Shown piece after piece: positions 47,131 to 59,083 of a stretch of DNA of 64,000 bases (positions within the stretch are counted from its first letter, which is position 1; each line of letters begins with the position of its first letter). The notes beneath the pieces are model-generated. The model worked only from the letters and a program-made list of their open reading frames with translations. It ran no database searches and was not told where the DNA came from. Source of the stretch: Tetradesmus obliquus (Eukaryota; Chlorophyta; Chlorophyceae; Sphaeropleales; Scenedesmaceae); the NCBI GenBank assembly GCA_030272155.1, contig CP126199.1, positions 2,232,001-2,296,000 of the forward strand. Direction: 5' to 3'. The position numbers were made by a program, and so were the translations under genes.

Positions 47131-50100
47131 CAGGGACACCGGCTATTACTACTACACCCGCACTGAAGAGGGCCAGCAGTACAAGCTGCATTGCCGGCGG
47201 CCAGTCCCTGCCAGCGCTGGCATTGCCTCTGAGTCAGATGCAGTGGATGCGTCACTGGCTGAAGAAGTGCTGCTGGATGAGAACCAGAGGAAAGCAGCAG
47301 GCAACTTCAACTTTTACATGGTGAGTGTGCATGCTTTTTGTGTTTGGGGCTTAGGGATTCAAGATGTTGAGTACAAGTGCAGCACACTCAGGACGAAAAG
47401 AGCTGGGCATGTAGCATGTGTGTGACATCAACCAAACAGCATGCAGTGCCGTCAGTTATGCCAGATGCGCCAGGGCAGCAGCAGGCTGAGGAGTTGCTGC
47501 TGGGTGACAACCAGAGGAAAGCAGCAGGCAACATCAGCTTCTACATGGTAAGCTTATATTCAGAAGTGACTGCAGTGGTTGCGCAGCTGCATGATGCGAG
47601 GAGTGCTGTGGTGGCTGCCAGGAGGTGCATGCTGGGCTGCTTTGTTCAATGGCAGCGTATTGCACCTCATCAGCAGCATGTGCATCAGCAGCAATGTTGT
47701 GTGTATAACGTGTTCTCCAAGGGCTGCGGTCGCTCACATGTTGAACATGATGCTGCCTAAACACTACTTTGAGCTGCTGTGGCTGCCACAATGACCCCAC
47801 ATCGCAGCAGTGCAACCAAACCACGCTTGGCAGCTGCACACAAACAGCAGCGTTGTAATGCATCTGCTGCCGGTTTCACTGCAGGTGGGGTCAGTCGAGA
47901 CATCACCCAACAACAAGCTGCTGGCATGGACGGAAGACACATCTGGCAATGAAAAGTACACCTTGTACGTCAAGGTGCGATCGCTCAGCCCACAAACTAA
48001 CAGCTGACTACAACAACAGGCCTTCAGCGCCGCCCAACTGTGCTTATTTGCATTCCTGCTGCAAAACGCATGTTGGCCTGGCCTTTGCTCTGCTTGTTCC
48101 AGGGGGTGCAGGTTCTAAATGGAACATCAAGAGCCGGGGCTGCACACTGCATGCTAGCTAACCAGCTCAGCTGACACAGTACCACTGCAACCCCTGCTGC
48201 TGCTGCTGCTGCTGTTGCCGCTGCTGCTGCTGCTGCTGTTGCTTGCAGGAGCTGGGCAGCAACAAGCACATTGGCACATTCATCCCCATGACCAGCGGCA
48301 ACCTGGTGTGGGCCTCAGACAACAGCCACCTTGATTCCACTGCTGCTGCTGCTGCTGTTGCTTCTGCTGCTTGCAGGAGCTGGGCGGCAACAAGCAGGTC
48401 GGCATGCCCATCCCCATGACTAGCGGCGACCTGGTGTGGGCCTCAGACAACAGCCACCTGCTGTACACAGTGAAGGACGAGCTGGATAGGCCTCACAAGG
48501 TGCTGTTGCATGCAGTGGGAGCAAACAAGACAGACACAGTCGTGTTTGAGGAAGGGGATGAGGTGAGATATCTGTGGTTGCATCGGCTGCAGCACCACCA
48601 GCAGCAGCAGCAGCAGCAGCAGCGGTAGCGGTAGCGGTGAGGGTTCTGCCTACCTGCTATACACAGTGAAGAAATAGCTGGACAGGCCTCACAAGGTGCT
48701 GCTACATGCAGTGGGGGCAAACAAGACAGACCAAGTTGTGTTTGAGGAGAGGGACGAGGTGAGGGGTGTGGAAGCAGCAGCAGTGGGAGGAGCAGGTGCA
48801 GCGGTTACGCGGGTTGTGCAGTGCATCTGCAGCGGGTTTGATGTGGCAGGTGCGCAGTATCTTCAGTGCTTACATCTCAGGATTTGTTGGCAGAATCCAA
48901 CATTAGGCAAGCTGCTGCCCTACTGTGCATGCTGCAGGCCTTCTATGTGAGTGTGGGCCGCAGCCGCAGCGGCGACCTCATCTACATTGGCTCCGCATCA
49001 GCAGTGACGAACGAAACGTACTGGCTGCCAGCCTACAACCCCAAAGCCGCCCTCACCCTGATCGCCCCAAGACAGCAAGATGTGGAATATAACATCCATC
49101 ATCACCCAGGCAATATGTTAGATGCTGCTGCAAGGGCTGCTCAGGCGTTGGAGCAGCAGCAGCAGCAGCAGCAGCCGCAGGGATGGGTGGTGGTGCAGCA
49201 CAGGGACCCTGCCCGGCCTAACGGTGAACTCAGATTGGCTCCTCTGCACGACCTGACACAACAGCAGGTGAGCCAGCTGCTGCTGCTCACACAATTTTGA
49301 ACGATGTAGCTTGTGCTGGCTTGTGCTGAACCTGACGCTGTTCTACTGCTGCTGCTGCTGCTGCTGCCGCCATTGCAAGTGCTGCTGCTGCCGCACCAGC
49401 CAGACATGATGATTAACGGCGTATCTTTGGGTCCGGCTGGCTTGTGCTGAGCCTGTGCTGCTGCTGCTGCAGGTGCTCCTACCGCACCAGGCAGACGTGA
49501 TGGTTGAAGGCGTGTCCTTAGGCTCCCGCTGGCTTGTTGTGAGCTTGAGGGCCAGGGCGCAGCAGTCACTGGTGGCGTACCCGCTGCCTGGTGATGGCTC
49601 CATGCCTACTCAGCTGGGCAGCGGCCAGGCCATCAGCTTCGACGAGGCTGCATTTGAGCTGTCAGGAGGTGTGGCGAGATTGTCAGGAGATTTTGCAGGG
49701 AATGTGTGTGCTACTTGGGCAGCATCTGCTTGAAGCCGCTGCTGCGATGGTGGCAGCGGTGCGTGGCAAGCCACATACTTCTGCACATGCACATGCACAT
49801 GCAAACCTGCAGGCTCAAAACACACAGTAGGGCAGCAGGCTCAAAACACACAGTATCAAGACCTTTGGTTGCTGCAATGCCTGCTGTGCCTGCACGACAC
49901 ACAAATGGCTGGGTGCTCTTTTGCTCCATGTGTCGAGTCCGAGGCGCACAGCGCGCATACCCACGTATAGGCTGCTTATGCACATGTATGTCATGTAACT
50001 TGTCACTTTTGCCTGCAGCGCTCACCGGCAACTTTGACAGCGAGGTGCTGCGCCTCACCTACAGCTCCCCCACCACCTGCTGTCAAACATATCATGTAAC

Positions 50101-52999
50101 AAGTCATGTAACATGTTATTTCTGCCTGCAGCGCTCACCGGGGATTTTGACAGCGAAGTCCTGCGCCTGTCCTACAGCTCGCCCACCACACCCCGCAGTA
50201 TATACGACCAGCACCTACCATCTGGCAGGCGCCTCTTGAAGAAGAGCCTAGCTGTGCTTGGAGGGTTTAGCAGGGAGCAATACCTCACACAAAGACTGTG
50301 GGCGACAGCACCTGATGGAGTGGCTGTGCCGATTAGTTTGGTGTTTAAGCGGGATGGTGTGAAGCTGGATGGTAGCGACCCGATGCTGCTGCGTGGGTGA
50401 GCGTGGGGGTTGGCTTGGCTGCTGCTGTTGTGCCCCACTCAGTGGTGAGAAATGCAGAAGGTTGTCAGAATGCCGCGCAGCTGCCTCTCTTGTGCAAGTG
50501 TTGAACTCGAGTTTTGATTCTGCTGCGAGGGCGAGTGTTTGGCTGTGGCACAGCTGCTGCTGGTGTGCTGCAGCCATGAGCAGGGGGAAGGACTGGGGCA
50601 TAGAGATGCCGTGCAGGTGCCTTGCTCATGCAGCTGTGGCCTTAGTGGCTGCTCAACTGTACCAGCTTGATAGTAACCACCAAATTTGCAGAACCATCTC
50701 GGCATGTATGGCTAGAATGCGCCACTCTGCACACCCCTGCTCCATGCTTCCCACCTAACAACTTTAGCGCTGCTGCATGTTGCAGGTACGGAGCGTACGG
50801 CTACCCTTATGAAGCCGACTTCTCCCGTGATGATCTCAGCCTCATTGACAGGGGCTGGGTTGTGGCAGTTGCTCACATCAGGGGTGGCGGGGAGATGGGG
50901 CGGCGCTGGTATGAAGATGGGAAGTACATGCACAAGAGGAACAGCTTCACGGACTTCATTGCATGCGCTGAGCAACTGATCAAGGTGAGTCAGGCTGTTG
51001 GAAGCTATGTTGCTGGTTGTCACTCAGGTAGTCTGACAACTGAGCATGGCATGCATGAGAGGAACAGCTTCACTGACTCCATCGCATGGGCTGAGCACTT
51101 GATTGAGGTGATTGAGGATGCTACATCATGTAGCATCCTAGATCGCCGATGGCATGCATGAGAGGAACAGCTTCACTGACTCCATCACATGGGCTCGATC
51201 GATGTGATACAGTGAAGATACATCATGTATCTGCACTGTATCAACTGTAACGTAACGGCTGGGGGTGAACATGCCACGATATGCTACAGCTTTGCGCATT
51301 GGGCACACGGTTGACTGGCAGCTGTGACTCCAAGTGTCCATTAAGTTTGCACCATGCTGGCTTTTCCCAAACGAACCTGCTCACCGCCGCCTGCTGCCCG
51401 CCATCGCATCTTCCTCCATGCTGTGCTGCCGCACCTCAGCTGCGCTACACCAGCCCATCACACATGTCCATTGAAAGCCGCTCAGCAGGCGGCCTCCTGA
51501 TGGGAGCGGTTACCAACATACTGCATTTCCCCAACTAGAACTGCTAACTGCCACCTGCTGCCTGCCATATTCCGTTCATTGTGTTGCCGCCCCCCAGCTG
51601 CGCTACACCAGCCCATCTCGCCTGTCCATTGAAGGTCGCTCAGCAGGCGGCCTCCTCATGGGAGCGGTTACCAACATGCGGCCTGACCTGTTCAACGCAG
51701 TCATCATGGGCGTGCCCTTTGTGGATGTGCTGACCACAATGTTGGATGCAAGCATCCCGCTGACAATGACTGAGTGGGAGGAGTGGGGCGACCCCCGCAG
51801 GCCAGAGTACTACCACTACATGAAGAGCTACAGCCCTGTTGACAACGTGGTGGCACAGAAGTGAGCACAGCTCTTGTTGACTGTAGTGGCAGCACCTTTC
51901 TGTACACAAACCATTCGCTTCAAAGGTTCAAAGGGAGTGCTGAACAGCACATGTGCTGACCACCTACAGAACATAATGGTCTGCAGTGGGAGCAATACAG
52001 TGCGTGAGGCTGACAATGAGAGAGAGAGAGAGAGAGAGGATAGTTACATGTGGGTTACAATGTATGTGCAGCTGGCAAAAGCAGTGCCACGGTTGGGCCA
52101 GCACTGCATGTTCAACAAGTGGGACGTCTTGCATGTCTGTGGCCCAGCATGCTGGCCGCATGGCACAAGCTGTTCGCGCTGCCTTTTTGCTACTGCTGGT
52201 GCATGTTGCGCTGACGCTCTGCTGCTGCTGCCGCATCTGCTGCAGGTACCCCAACATCCTGGTGACGGCTGGCCTGAACGACCCGCGTGTTGGATACTGG
52301 TGCGTGCAGCATTGGTGAAACGCAGCAGCGACCGTCACTGTGAGCAGCCTTGGTAGCTAGTTAGCCCACCCTAGCCTGGCCTGCTCAACCTGAGAGCCAT
52401 CATCACGAGCATGCTGTGCATTGATTTGGCAACTGTAAGTATAGGACATCAGCAGTGCTGTTGTGTTTATGTATGATCCAGTTTTGCCCGTGGCTGCTGC
52501 AGGGAGCCCGCAAAGCTTGTGGCCAAGCTGCGTGACATGAAGACAGACAGCAACCTGCTGCTGTTCCAGTGCGGCATGGGCGCAGGACACTTCCGCGTGA
52601 CCGGCAGGTGAGCCCCCGCTTGTTGACAGAGGCATTGCACAGGGGTTCATGCAAGCACTGCCTCGTCTCCATCAGGCGGGGCTGCAACACGCATAGCTGT
52701 GCCAGTGTTCCCTAGCAGATCTTCCCCTGTGCTGGTTACAGGTTGTGATATAGAGCTCAAGTTTGAATTCAGATGGCTGCAAATGCACAGCTTGGAGGGA
52801 GTCTCAGCGGCGCATGGATCATCAACAAAATGCAAACCATACGCATGCATGGCTCTGGTCTACGATTTAGAAACACGAGGCTGCTTGACAGTGCTGACAC
52901 GCTGCCAATCTGTACTGCACAATGCTCTGCAGGTTTGCCCGGTTGCGCGAGACAGCATTCGAGTATGCATTCCTGCTGAAAACTGCAGGCTTGCTGTAG
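46234..52999 (+). CDS. Oligopeptidase B (S9A prolyl oligopeptidase family), secreted
   Basis: Serine peptidase that cuts short peptides after Arg/Lys. Fourteen exons agree in phase: 46234-46309, 46537-46739, 46944-46981, 47134-47320, 47885-47974, 48377-48562, 48938-49267, 49473-49668, 50132-50396, 50786-50984, 51598-51860, 52246-52299, 52503-52607, 52933-52999, giving 752 residues. A signal peptide ([17 protein letters not shown]) precedes [11 protein letters not shown], the usual start of the propeller domain. The catalytic triad is visible: Ser605 in [10 protein letters not shown], Asp690 in [11 protein letters not shown] and His725 in GAGHF. The C-terminus [17 protein letters not shown] matches the family. 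A secreted or vacuolar form is unusual, since most relatives are cytosolic. The introns hold at least seven exon-end copies. Confidence 0.95.
47463..47552 (+). repeat. Copy of oligopeptidase exon 4 3' end with donor
   Basis: Reads [20 protein letters not shown] followed by a good GTAAGC donor, 227 bases after the real donor of exon 4 ([15 protein letters not shown]). Confidence 0.92.
48243..48775 (+). repeat. Copies flanking oligopeptidase exon 6 on both sides
   Basis: Bases 48243-48345 copy the exon start with acceptor ([20 protein letters not shown]). Bases 48651-48775 copy the exon end with donor ([20 protein letters not shown]) and contain an in-frame TAG. The real exon lies between, at 48377-48562. 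Confidence 0.93.
49378..50080 (+). repeat. Copies of oligopeptidase exon 8 and exon 9 starts
   Basis: Bases 49378-49450 copy the exon 8 start ([17 protein letters not shown]). Bases 50008-50078 copy the exon 9 start with its CTGCAG acceptor ([20 protein letters not shown]), 110 bases before the real one. The interval also contains the real exon 8. Confidence 0.92.
51040..51200 (+). repeat. Two copies of oligopeptidase exon 10 3' end
   Basis: Bases 51047-51110 and 51150-51200 repeat the segment coding [18 protein letters not shown] with substitutions ([18 protein letters not shown]). Two small palindromes lie beside them at 51116-51140 and 51216-51232. Confidence 0.9.
51435..51537 (+). repeat. 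Copy of oligopeptidase catalytic-serine exon start
   Basis: Bases 51435-51537 repeat the exon 11 start and acceptor (real start 51598). It reads [20 protein letters not shown]: the serine is kept but the first Gly of GxSxGG is Ser. The copy runs into a TAG (51536-51538) a few codons later. Confidence 0.92.
52018..52038. repeat. (GA)n microsatellite in oligopeptidase intron
   Basis: About ten GA units lie in intron 11. Confidence 0.9.
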
Positions 53000-54016
53000 G
53001 TTGCCTGGCTCTATGCAAGCCGCAACACATATTAAAGAATCCAAAGGTCATCCCGTTGTGGCTCGCTTATCGTCTAGGATGGTGCCGGTTCACATGTAAC
53101 TACCCTTTCTCTCCAAGGCCTATTGACAGGCAGGCTTGCAGGGAAGCTATCTTGTTACAGCTGACGGTCGTGCGGCAGCAGCAATGGTGGCGGTGGCGCG
53201 CAGCCACTGAGCAACAAAGCAGCTGCAGCCAGCAGTGGCCCTTACTGCACCCGTGGCACTGTACAATGATGTACACTTCTGCTACGCTGCATTGTTACCA
53301 GTTACCAAAGTAGGGCCACAGGACCACCCACAAAGGAGCCAGACAGGGCTCATGGGGCCCAGCAAGATCCAACTAAACTTGCAAAAAAGGGGTGACAGAA
53401 ATCAAGCTACCGGTATCATTCTCAAGATATCAATTGTACCTCTTGATTTCAACTGTACTTGTCAAAGCCAACGCGGATGCAAGCCGGGAAATGTCTGCAC
53501 AAGCAGACAATCCTGGTGGCATCAATCCTCGGTACGCCACACAACAGCGTAAAGCTCAAGCAGCCCACCATGCTACCGGCTGAGGGCACCCAGCTTGCAG
53601 GAGGGCTCTTCAACAGATAGGACAGTGACATCGTATTGCACAGGGGTTGGTGCAGCATGGTGTAACGTTGCCAAGTACTAGATGTTAGTTCTGGCATCCA
53701 CTAAGCCAGCACGAGCAAAGACAAGTACAGAGCCTACTGGCAAGCCACAGTTTCAGGCGCATGCAAGGAAACAAGCACACTCTGTTGTTCCCGTGCCGAA
53801 TGTTGCTGCAGATATCATACATCCCAGTTTGAACAGCTACCGTTGGCTAACCACTCTCTGAAGAACCAGCAACCTGCGGCTGCTGGAAGCTGCTGGCACC
53901 AGCCAGCATGGCGGCCTGGACTACGCTGTGTTTGTACTATTCTGTTGGTGACCAAAAGAAGCATCCGCAGCAACAGGCTTCTGCCATGGCAGGCACCGCA
54001 GCAGGGCCACAGCTCC
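53000..54016. other. Convergent 3' flanks, oligopeptidase / ankyrin gene
   Basis: The 1.0-kb region lies between two convergent stops. It contains TGTAA at 53095-53099 and the block shared with 20912-20973. Frames of up to about 105 codons show no family match. Confidence 0.45.
53095..53099 (+). terminator. Candidate polyadenylation signal TGTAA, oligopeptidase
   Basis: TGTAA lies 96 bases after the stop codon. Confidence 0.5.
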
Positions 54017-56774
54017 TCACCCCAGCATGAACAGCATGAACAGGATGATACCAAACACAACTCCGAGCACACCTGTCACCGCAAGCAGCACAGCAGAAAC
54101 CGGCAGAGCAACGGGCACCAGCCACGGCAAAACAATGTGCAGCACCTGTGCAGTTGTTATGACTGCAATCATCACGAGGACACCAGCTCCGTGGCCAGCA
54201 TCAGCAACAGCACCAGCATCCCATGCAAGGCCTGTTGCAAGCAGCACCCAAAGATATACAACAAACACGCCCATTGCACACATTTGTGACGTCTTCAACA
54301 CTGTAAACACATCAATCAGCCTCAAGCCTCTGTGCAGCAAGGAAGATGGCCAGTACAAACTAATCAAATGGCCGAATGCCTGTTTGGGGCGTATCAAGAT
54401 TACCCGCGTGGCTGCGCATGCGGTTGCCCTGGACAGCAAGACATCGAAAACGCTAATGTTCACTTCAAAAAAAGCAAGCAGCCAGCAGGAGTAAAACACT
54501 GCCCACGAAACCATGGTTGCATAGCTGCCGCCCATGAAAAGATCAAAGGTCACCATATGCAGAGCAGTAAGCGCGTGATAGCCGCACTTGACAATCTCTT
54601 GCATGCAGTTTGTGGTTATATGTTGCCAAAAGACTGTGTCTGCCCACGCAGCATCTTGTGCAGGGTTAGCATCTGTTGAGGAAGTGACGTGGCATGGCAA
54701 TCTGACACCCCAGCGATGTGCTGTGCCATAGGCCAAGTCGGCAACAGAGCAGGCACGCACAGAATGCAGTAGCCCTAATGGCCTCAACCAGCAGCCCCAG
54801 CACGCCTGCTCCTGCAGTGGCTAGCGTCAAGTACAGCTGGTGGTTGAATACGCTCAACAACCATTCGCGTGCACCAGCTCGGGAATATGTGTTGCCACCC
54901 ACCAATGCTCCAATCACATCCACAGGGAACACTTGCCGCAACCTCCACCACAGCTGCTGCTCAGCTGGCTGGCCTGCGCTATGCGCTGCACGCCTTGTCA
55001 AACCCAACACATGCAGGCGAGCAAAGACACAGCCTTCTATGCCAAGTAGTAAAACAGCAACAGTGCCCATAGCCCAGGACCCTCTGTAATGGGCAGGTTT
55101 GTCGTCTGACATTGACGGCACTGCCCGTGCTAGCACTAACATGACGGCCACCATGACCAGCTTGGCCACATTGTACGGGGTCTCGAGGTGTGCCAGGCAC
55201 CAGACACGCCCTGAGAGGCCCAAGTGCACTGCCTTGCGCTCTAACTCTTTTGCCAATGGGCGCACACCATACGCTACGCAGACATGAACAGCCAGCAGCA
55301 GCCACGACACCCAGAACAGTGCTGCACTCATTGCGTCACCAATGCCCGACAGGATTGTCAGCAGGTATATGGAAATCAGCAGCTGCCCAGATTGATCCTG
55401 CGCCTTCCTCAGCACCTCACCAGCCATGCCATGCAGCACACTCCGAACAGGTTTTGTGCTGGCAGCAGGGGCGTCACTGCGGGGCACCCCTTGCTTCAGA
55501 AAATCCTCCCATGTCACCTCTCCTCCTCCTCCACAGGGAAGTGCAACAGTGAGACTGGCAGCCACCTTATCGTTTGCTAGCATTGCACCCAGACCCGCCC
55601 TTGCCTCAGGATTGGTGCGTGCATACATGGCGGCAACATGCAGCGGAGTCAGGCCCTCGTCGTTCCTCACATTCGCCGCTGCCCCGCAGGTTGCTGGATG
55701 CTCCAGCAACACATTGACCGCCTCTGCACTGCGGAGTGCTGCACAATGCAGCAGCCTCCAGCCCTCGAATCCGCTTGCGCCTGGGTTGCAGCCAGGCTGT
55801 GCCAACAGAGCTTTCACAGCCGCAACATTGCGGCATGCGACTGCTGTGTGTAGCGCCGTGTAGCTCACGTCATCTACCATCGCAAGCAATGAACCAACAT
55901 CACAGCTGCCATCCACAGAGACTTTGCCATCAGCTGCCAGCAGCAGCAGCTCATCTAAGGCATCTATGCCATCTGACGGAGTCAAAACGGCACAGTGGAG
56001 CGCTGTCATGCCCCAAAGCATGCCGGAGGGGTTTTCGAGCAGGACACCAGCACGCGCTGAAGCATCAGCTCCTGCCGCCACCAGCAGCTGCACTGCAAGC
56101 CGGCAATTATGACCGGCAGGCAACATCATTGCCAAGTGCAGCGGCGTGAGCTGCTGGCGCTGCCCAGGACGGCCTGCAGTCCCTGGCGACCTGTCGCACC
56201 TTGGTGTGTCTGAGTCCAGCAGCGCCTGCAGGGCCAGCAGGTGCTCCCCAGGCGCTTTCACTGCACAATGCAGTGGTGTGAAGCCATTTTCGGCTGTGAT
56301 ATTTGGATCACCCCCAGGCACTTGCAGGAGCAGCCTGATGCCCTGCGCGTTGTCTGCCCGATCTGCATAGTGCAGTGCTGTACACCCGTCAGTAACCTTT
56401 ATGTTGACTGCCTGCTGTGCCAGCTGCTGCCAGTTCAGCAAATGCTGCAGTGCCTCTTGGCCACAAGCAGCAGCAGCAGCATGCAGGGCTGCTGCAAATG
56501 CCTCTACTGCAATGCCAGGGCTCGCCAGCAGAGCATCCAGGACCTCCAGCAGTACATCCCCAGTCAGCTGTTGCACAGCAAGTGCAAGCACGTACTGTCC
56601 ATCCTGATCTGTGCTGTTGACATCTGCTCCCTGCTGCAGCAGCGCTGCAACTTGCTGAGCATCACCAGATCTGACAGCCTGGATGAGGCTGCTGCCTGCT
56701 GCTGCTGCTGCTGCTGCAGAAGACATGCTGCTATCGCCTGAACTGTAGCTCATGTTGCTGCCTGGTGCTGCCAT
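54017..56774 (-). CDS. Ankyrin-repeat multi-pass membrane protein
   Basis: Not assignable to a named family. The long exon 54761-56774 encodes about eight ankyrin repeats (for example TDGCTALHYADRADNAQGIR, NGFTPLHCAVKAPGEHLLAL, EGLTPLHVAAMYARTN) and then hydrophobic helices (LLISIYLLTILSG, ALFWVSWLLLAVHVCVAYGV, LVMVAVMLVLARAV, MGTVAVLLLGIEG). A second frame from 54017 continues as clear membrane protein (FYSCWLLAFFEVNISVF, MCAMGVFVVYLWVLLATGLA, AVLLAVTGVLGVVFGIILFM). An 88-base GT-AG intron (54673-54760) would join them in phase, giving 889 residues. Without splicing the first frame stops at 54666. Ankyrins plus several helices recall channel-like or receptor proteins, but no pore signature is seen. 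The repeats have small inserts and Ala-rich helices. The start is the ATG at 56774; the preceding GTG is not needed. Confidence 0.75.
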
Positions 56775-58145
56775 CACTCAGGGGGCTTGTCAGGCTGTCA
56801 GAGAACCTGGCTGGCGTGGGGAGTGCCTGCAGAAACAATGCAGCCAGAGTCAAACATCCACGGCAGCACTCCAGATGCTACGCATGACCATTTGACAGGT
56901 TACCAGCATCAAACAGTGCTACAGTATTACATTTTGATCGGTCTGAATGCTGCCACGCTAGCTGCATCTCAGGCGCTGTGTGTAACTGCCGGATCTCGAA
57001 ACGGTGTCAGTCCTGGATCCAGAGAATGTCCGGACATTCTCGCTTCAGGCTGATGCAAGCCTTGCTGGTCGGCAGGCTGTTGGGGCACTACTGTAGCGGA
57101 CAGGATTTGGCTGTAACACAACATGTGCATGACAAGGCAGCAGCAGCTAGCTTATGAAAAGTCGCATGTAGCGGGTCCCACCTGCTGCACCACTCGAGTG
57201 ACACTTCTGAGTGCAGTCACTGAACTGAGTGGTTGCCGCCGCAGCAAGCCTGTTGCTCTTGCCAAGGCGCTTGAACGTAAGCATCAGCCTGCAAAAAGGT
57301 ATACAGGAGTTGCAGTCAATGCCTGCTTACCCAACTAGGTGGGCTACCTCATGAGGGCCTTGATGGGTTTGGCTGGCCTAATTGTCTTCAAGTGTCCGCG
57401 GCTTCTATAAGAAACAGCTCGCATCTGTTTGAGTGCTGACATATCAAAGATCATGTGGTGCAGCAACCGAAGGACGTTCTTGGCAGATAAAGCCACCGAT
57501 CACAACAAAGGGCCAGCAGCAAGCAATTTCGCGGTGCTGCACGGTGTTCCTAGACCAAATCGCTTGTCATCTGGATTTTTTGACATAGGTGTACAAAGCA
57601 CGTCCGACCGCACCTTAAAATTTGTGCTGCGTCAAGTCCGTGCGGGGAAGGTCATCTATGTAGGCCGTGCATTGGGCGTGCCACATTCACGTATCAGCTA
57701 ACAGTAGTAATACAAGATGCTTGAAACGTTGACTTGCAGCATTGCTGTCTTTGATGTTCAGGTAGATACGTGGCCCCAGTAAACCATGTTACCCACCCCG
57801 TCCTTCAAAAGAAACAGGCACACGTGGTGCACAAACACCGCAAACAGACCGACCAGACATGCAATGCTACCACGACTTCATGCACACAATGCTTGCTATG
57901 CCATGCGCTGTCAACATAATGGCAAATGGGCTATCTGAGATGCTGCCTGAGCTTGGCAATTGCAACCTATCTCACACCTGCAGGGTATGTGATGCATCAG
58001 CACCCAGCACATTTGCAGCAGTTTGATTGAAGGTCTGCAGCAATTGTGGTGTTCAGCCTGCAGGCTCTGTTTCTATGACGCATCAACAGAGCAATGCGCT
58101 CTGCAAGCAGGATGAACAATAACCCTATGCATGCTTCTACCGGCA
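56775..58145. other. Intergenic: ankyrin gene upstream, thioesterase 3' flank
   Basis: The 1.37 kb lie between two minus-strand genes. A 90-codon plus-strand frame at 57429-57701 has no recognised family and no splice partner. I treat the region as promoter of the ankyrin gene plus the thioesterase 3' untranslated region. Confidence 0.45.
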
Positions 58146-58820
58146 TCACTGCATCAATTGCTGCCCCTCAACCACAGCCTCCAGCGACCGCTGCTGCTGC
58201 AGCAGCTGCTGCTGCTCTGCCGGTTCGCTGCCTGGGCTGCATCCGTCCAGGCTGGCGCGTGCTGTGCGCACCGCAGCCATGGCGCCGCGCATCGCCAGCC
58301 GCTCCGCACGCCGCTGCTGCGCACCCTGCGCGCCAAATCAACATGCAACCAGCAGCACAGCAGCCCCTCAGCAGCACCACCAATGTCGCTGCCTTCAGTG
58401 TCACGAATGTCCGCAAATCACAAGTGCGACATGCAAGCTGTCAGCTGTTGCGCAGTGCCGGGCACATCTGTTAGAGTCAGCGCCAGGCAGGAGGAGTCAA
58501 ATGCGCACAGCAGCTACAGCAACAACTACAGCGGCAACAATCAACAGTGTCTTAGCCAACTAGGCGTTGTGTGGAATAACCAAAACCTGCGCCCCGCACC
58601 TCGTAGCGCAGCCGCTCTGCTGCGCTGCTGGGCTCCAGCTCGAAGGGGATGTGGGTGGGCGCACCCTGCAGGTCTGTCACCACCAGCGTGGCAAACGCAT
58701 CCTGCGGCAGCACCAGCAGCAGCAGCAGCAGCTAGCTAAGCGCATGCGCGTCCAAGAAGTTGTGAGAAGTGCAAGGCCGCCAGCATTCTGCTGCATATTG
58801 TCTACTAAATAACTGCAACA

Positions 58821-58856
<36 letters not shown>

Positions 58857-59023
58857 CAAGCAACCTGCTGCTGGCACTGTGTGATCTGTGCAAATGCAGT
58901 GGCAATAGCAGCAGCAGCAGCACGGGCCTCTCACCGCGCAGTGGAACACGTTGCCGTCTGCTGGCGTCTCCCCGAACACGCTGATCATCACCTCCAGGCT
59001 GGCCCCAAAGATGGCAGACACCT

Positions 59024-59083
<60 letters not shown>
